From contig CALVNS010000008.1 of NCBI GenBank assembly GCA_944349855.1, positions 20,613-84,612 of the forward strand: a stretch of DNA of 64,000 nt. The letters are read 5' to 3'. The translations under genes were made by a program, and so were the position numbers. Under the pieces are notes generated by a model. The model did no database searches. It had not been told where the DNA came from and saw nothing but the letters and a program-made list of their open reading frames with translations. The stretch comes from an uncultured Eubacteriales bacterium (GTDB lineage Bacteria > Bacillota > Clostridia > Christensenellales > Aristaeellaceae). Below are positions 61,506 through 64,000 of the stretch, piece by piece; position 1 is the first letter of the stretch; each line of letters begins with the position of its first letter.

Positions 61506-62588
61506 TTACAGGCCCATGTCGAGCAGGCGCTGCATCTGCGTGCACAGGAGCAGAAACGCGCCGACGCCGTGCAGGTCGTTGACGCTGACGGGGCGCTCGC
61601 AGTAGTGGCGATAGTCGCCCACGCCCGTGCCGATGCACACATGGCCGATGAGCAAGTCCTCCCCACGCCATTCGAGGCTGCGCACGACACCCTCATAGCC
61701 GCGCTTGGCATTGGCGGCATAGGAAGCGTCCAAATATCCCTTGCGGATCGCCTTGCACAGCCCCGCCACGTACAGGCAGGAGCAGGAGTTTTCCAGCCAG
61801 TTGCCCGGCTGGCCGCCCTTATCCACAACCTGATACCAGCGCCCATCCTCGGACTGGTAGCGGCACAGCGCGCGCAGCAGGTCCGTGGCGATGCGCGCCA
61901 GGTCGTCGCGGCCGGGCACGTCCGGGCCGATAAAGTCCAGATCGTCGAGCAGCGCGACCGGCACCCAGCCCATCGCGCGGCCCCAGAACTCGGCAGAGCG
62001 TCCCGTCTTCGGGTCCGCCCAGGGCTCCTGGCGCGCGCCGTCCCACGCGTGATACATCAGCCCCGTGCGCGCATCCCGCGTCTTTTGCTCCATGAGCTGC
62101 GCCTGATGGACCACCTTGCGCGCGAGCGCCGCGTCGCCAAAGCGCTGCGCATATTCCGCGCAGAACGGACCGGCCATGTACAGGCCGTCGAGCCACATCT
62201 GATCCTTCAGATCGGTCTTGTGCCAGAAGCCGCCCTCGGCATTTTCCGGGATATCGCGCACCTGGGCGACGACCGATTCGAGACATTTGAGGTAATACGG
62301 ATCCCGCGTGCGGTCGTATACGGGAAAGAGCAGAATGCCCGGCTGGATGTCGTCCAGATCGCCGTGCACATAGACGCGGATGTGTCCATCCGCGTCGAAG
62401 ACCGCGTCAATCCAGGCCTTGATGTAGTCGATATAGGCCTCGTTTCCGCACAGGCGGTACGTCTCGTTCATGCCCGACAGGAAGACGCCCTGGTGGTAGT
62501 GGAAGTGCCCCTTGGGCGGCAGATCCGCCGCGGCATATCTGCGCATCATCGTATCGCATGCCGCCTGGGCATACTGAAGCGGGGTCAT
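61506..62588 (-). CDS. Glycoside hydrolase family 105, unsaturated glucuronyl/galacturonyl hydrolase
   Basis: A 360-residue (alpha/alpha)6 enzyme of the GH105 (YteR/RhiN) family that cuts unsaturated uronyl residues left by pectate or rhamnogalacturonan lyases. Landmarks: WHYHQGV-like FHYHQGVFLSGM, DDIQPGILLF, WLDGLYMAGPFCAEYA with the catalytic Asp of the WLDGLYM block, HAWDGARQEPWADPKTGRSAEFWGRAMGWV with the general-acid Asp region, and GNWLENSCSCLYVAGLCKAI. No signal peptide: acts inside on imported disaccharides. The ATG after AGGAGGGAATGTCC is favoured over one 6 bp upstream. Confidence 0.88.
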   Translation of the reverse strand: MTPLQYAQAACDTMMRRYAAADLPPKGHFHYHQGVFLSGMNETYRLCGNEAYIDYIKAWIDAVFDADGHIRVYVHGDLDDIQPGILLFPVYDRTRDPYYLKCLESVVAQVRDIPENAEGGFWHKTDLKDQMWLDGLYMAGPFCAEYAQRFGDAALARKVVHQAQLMEQKTRDARTGLMYHAWDGARQEPWADPKTGRSAEFWGRAMGWVPVALLDDLDFIGPDVPGRDDLARIATDLLRALCRYQSEDGRWYQVVDKGGQPGNWLENSCSCLYVAGLCKAIRKGYLDASYAANAKRGYEGVVRSLEWRGEDLLIGHVCIGTGVGDYRHYCERPVSVNDLHGVGAFLLLCTQMQRLLDMGL

Positions 62589-62614
62589 GGACATTCCCTC
62601 CTCTGATCCGTCTC

Positions 62615-63469
62615 TTATGCGCCGGCTGCCTCGCGCAGCGCGCGCTGCGTCGCCGCATCCGCCACGCCGCTGGGCTCCAGGCCCTGACGTTGCTGGAACG
62701 CGCGCACGGCCTGCTCCGTCACCTCGCCGAAATAGCCGGTCTGCTCGCCCTCAAAGTCGCCGGTCGCGGTCAGCCAGCCCTGCAGCGTCGCCACCGCGCC
62801 GCACTCAGCGCCGCGCTGCAGCGTCGTGCCCACGACAAAATCCCGCGTGAGGCCATAGCCGCGAATGCTGGCGTCGTCCAGGCGGTAGGTGTAGCGCTGC
62901 ACGTTCGTCGGTTCGGGGCCGAGGATCTTGTTGTTGCCCTCGATCGTATGCACGAGGATCGCCCCATCGACGTCGCGCGAGAGGTATTCCACAATGCCCA
63001 CGTGGTCGATACGGTTGTACTTATACCACTCAATGTAGATCAGGTCGCCGCGGCTGGGGGTATAGGGGCGCTCGGCGACCGCAACGCCGTCCTCCCAGTA
63101 CCACTGCTCACCGTATCCGGTCAATTCGCCCGTGATCGTGACGTAACGTCCCCGGCCGATAAACCAGTCCACGCCCGTCTGGCACTCCGCCTGCATGGGA
63201 TAGAGCACGTCCAGCAGCTGCAGGCCCGTTCGCTCGCCAGCCTGCTGCGCACACCAGGAGACGAACTCGGAACACCACTCCTTGTAGGCGCCGCCTGCCC
63301 ATTCGCCGTACTTGCTGTAGCCGCCCGGCGTGGCGGTATAGCCCAGCTCCTCCACGCATACCGCAAGCACCGCCTCAATGCCGGCCTCCCGCCCGTCCTG
63401 GGCGGTCGCCTGCGCACCGGGCGTATACAGCGTGAGCAGAAGCGCAAGCATACAGATCCATCGTTTCAT
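62615..63469 (-). CDS. Secreted CHAP-domain protein with C-terminal peptidoglycan-binding domain
   Basis: A 284-residue exported cell-wall protein. After the signal peptide (MKRWICMLALLLTLYTPGAQA) comes a CHAP/NlpC-P60-like amidase or peptidase domain: catalytic Cys in WCSEFVSWCAQQAG, then GDLIYIEWY and the histidine in RIDHVGIVEYL. The last 70 residues form a peptidoglycan_binding_1 domain (GAECGAVATLQGWL, AVRAFQQRQGLEPSGVADAATQRAL). It probably cuts peptide stems of peptidoglycan. The ATG follows GGAGGG; the region upstream holds a near-consensus promoter. Confidence 0.85.
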   Translation of the reverse strand: MKRWICMLALLLTLYTPGAQATAQDGREAGIEAVLAVCVEELGYTATPGGYSKYGEWAGGAYKEWCSEFVSWCAQQAGERTGLQLLDVLYPMQAECQTGVDWFIGRGRYVTITGELTGYGEQWYWEDGVAVAERPYTPSRGDLIYIEWYKYNRIDHVGIVEYLSRDVDGAILVHTIEGNNKILGPEPTNVQRYTYRLDDASIRGYGLTRDFVVGTTLQRGAECGAVATLQGWLTATGDFEGEQTGYFGEVTEQAVRAFQQRQGLEPSGVADAATQRALREAAGA

Positions 63470-63539
63470 GGCTTTCCCTCCATGGTAACAGGTCATGATG
63501 ACGCGGATCCAAACGCAAGGCCGACCCGCTCAATATCCT

Positions 63540-63568
63540 ATTGTAACATGCAACAGCGTCCCTGTCAA
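63540..63568 (-). promoter_or_regulatory. Promoter of the CHAP protein gene
   Basis: On the complement, TTGACA (63563-63568) and TACAAT (63540-63545) with 17 bp between. Confidence 0.8.
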
Positions 63569-63584
63569 AGGAGCGCGTCAAATG

Positions 63585-63618
63585 AAAAAAGCGCCCAGAC
63601 AAACGTCTGGGCGCTTTC
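63585..63618 (-). terminator. rRNA operon terminator
   Basis: GCGCCCAGAC and GTCTGGGCGC arms with AAAC loop; read leftward they are followed by six T. It lies directly after the 5S gene. Confidence 0.9.
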
Positions 63619-63626
63619 TCATTGGG

Positions 63627-63743
63627 ATCCGGCAGCGACCTACTCTCCCGGGCCGTCTCCAGCCAAGTACCATCGGCGCACAAGGGCTTAACTTCTGTGT
63701 TCGGTATGGGAACAGGTGGATCCCCTTCGCCATTGCCACCGGA
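63627..63743 (-). rRNA. 5S ribosomal RNA
   Basis: Read on the complement, the roughly 117-nt segment contains the conserved 5S runs CCGAACACAGAAGTTAAGC and GAGAGTAGGTCGCTGCC, with matching 5' and 3' ends that pair (TCCGGTGGC / GCCGGATCC). It follows the 23S gene by about 110 nt and is followed by the operon terminator. Ends are estimated to within a few bases. Confidence 0.93.
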
Positions 63744-63853
63744 AGTCCTGCGGGCCTCGGAGCTTCTCGCTCCGCACACCCTGAAAACTGCACACCCGAA
63801 TTCCGCACATCTCGCTTCTCAACCACTTCTTGGTCTCTTTCTCGAATCCTTTT

Positions 63854-64000
63854 GGATCAAGCCCTCGACCGATTAGTATCATCAAGCTCCAAACGTTACC
63901 GCTCTTCCACCGATGACCTATCACCTGGTAGTCTTCCAGGGGTCTTACTTCTTTCGAATGGGACACTTCTTCTTGAGGGGGGCTTCACGCTTAGATGCCT
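63854..64000 (-). rRNA. 23S ribosomal RNA, 3' end only (cut by window edge)
   Basis: Complement read contains the well-known 3' terminal segment, including AGACTACCAGGTGATAGG, ACGTTTGGAGCTTGATGATA and CTAATCGGTCGAGGGCTTGA. The gene continues past the right edge. The 3' end is set approximately at GGGCTTGATCC. The 23S-5S spacer (63744-63853) shows no tRNA. Confidence 0.93.

Overview
The window is GC-rich, densely coded, double-membrane-free Firmicute DNA. A spore-germination GerC-type protein, WhiA/RapZ/Crh-like genes, a proS T-box leader, an ECF sigma pair, a YesM/YesN-type two-component system, rubrerythrin and a glycyl radical enzyme together suggest an anaerobic, spore-forming, gut-type Clostridium relative of the high-GC, carbohydrate-using kind. 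No phage, IS element, CRISPR array or tRNA was recognised. The right edge enters an rRNA operon read leftward (3' end of 23S, then 5S).

Layout. 1-7.5 kb: end of a germination protein, an Lsa-type ABC-F gene with an attenuator-like leader, T-box-controlled proS, and a leftward murB-rapZ-whiA-crh-like operon. 7.5-14.3 kb: a solute-binding-like protein, a complete rightward potABCD polyamine importer and a D-aminoacylase-family hydrolase. 14.3-19.5 kb: leftward parA-parB and a rightward tldD-pmbA (tldE) pair. 19.7-22.6 kb: a glycyl radical enzyme of uncertain substrate and its radical SAM activase. 22.7-31.3 kb: a leftward sugar-uptake region (two permeases, a binding protein, sensor kinase, AraC-type response regulator, GH127 arabinofuranosidase); a 41-bp motif precedes the two transporter transcription units, and its core also lies upstream of the GH127 gene. 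31.5-37.5 kb: ECF sigma and probable anti-sigma, a second sugar importer and an orphan binding protein. 37.5-41.0 kb: an FHA-SEDS-class B PBP cell-wall operon. 41.2-43.4 kb: rubrerythrin with a Fur-family operator, trmO and a CBM9-like protein. 43.8-49.5 kb: an oppBCDF operon ending in an oligopeptide-binding gene whose parts are in circularly permuted order. 49.7-61.4 kb: a small zinc-ribbon protein, HAD and PAP2 phosphatases, a 1,412-residue repetitive surface protein, an iron alcohol dehydrogenase and small proteins, a cAD1-like secreted protein, a Cys-rich small protein, and a two-domain DUF1113-like membrane protein. 61.5-64 kb: GH105, a CHAP/peptidoglycan-binding protein and rRNA.

The main metabolic theme is uptake and breakdown of plant-derived oligosaccharides (GH127 and GH105 both act on pectin-type chains) together with polyamine and peptide import. 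Neither sugar importer has its own ATPase here, so both probably use a shared one encoded elsewhere. The observations most worth a second look are the permuted oppA, the shared 41-bp promoter motif, the ABC-F leader, and the glycyl radical enzyme with a Cys-Trp-Glu active-site motif. Start codons were chosen by ribosome-binding-site spacing and several differ from the longest possible frame. All homology calls are from recognised sequence patterns; no search was run.
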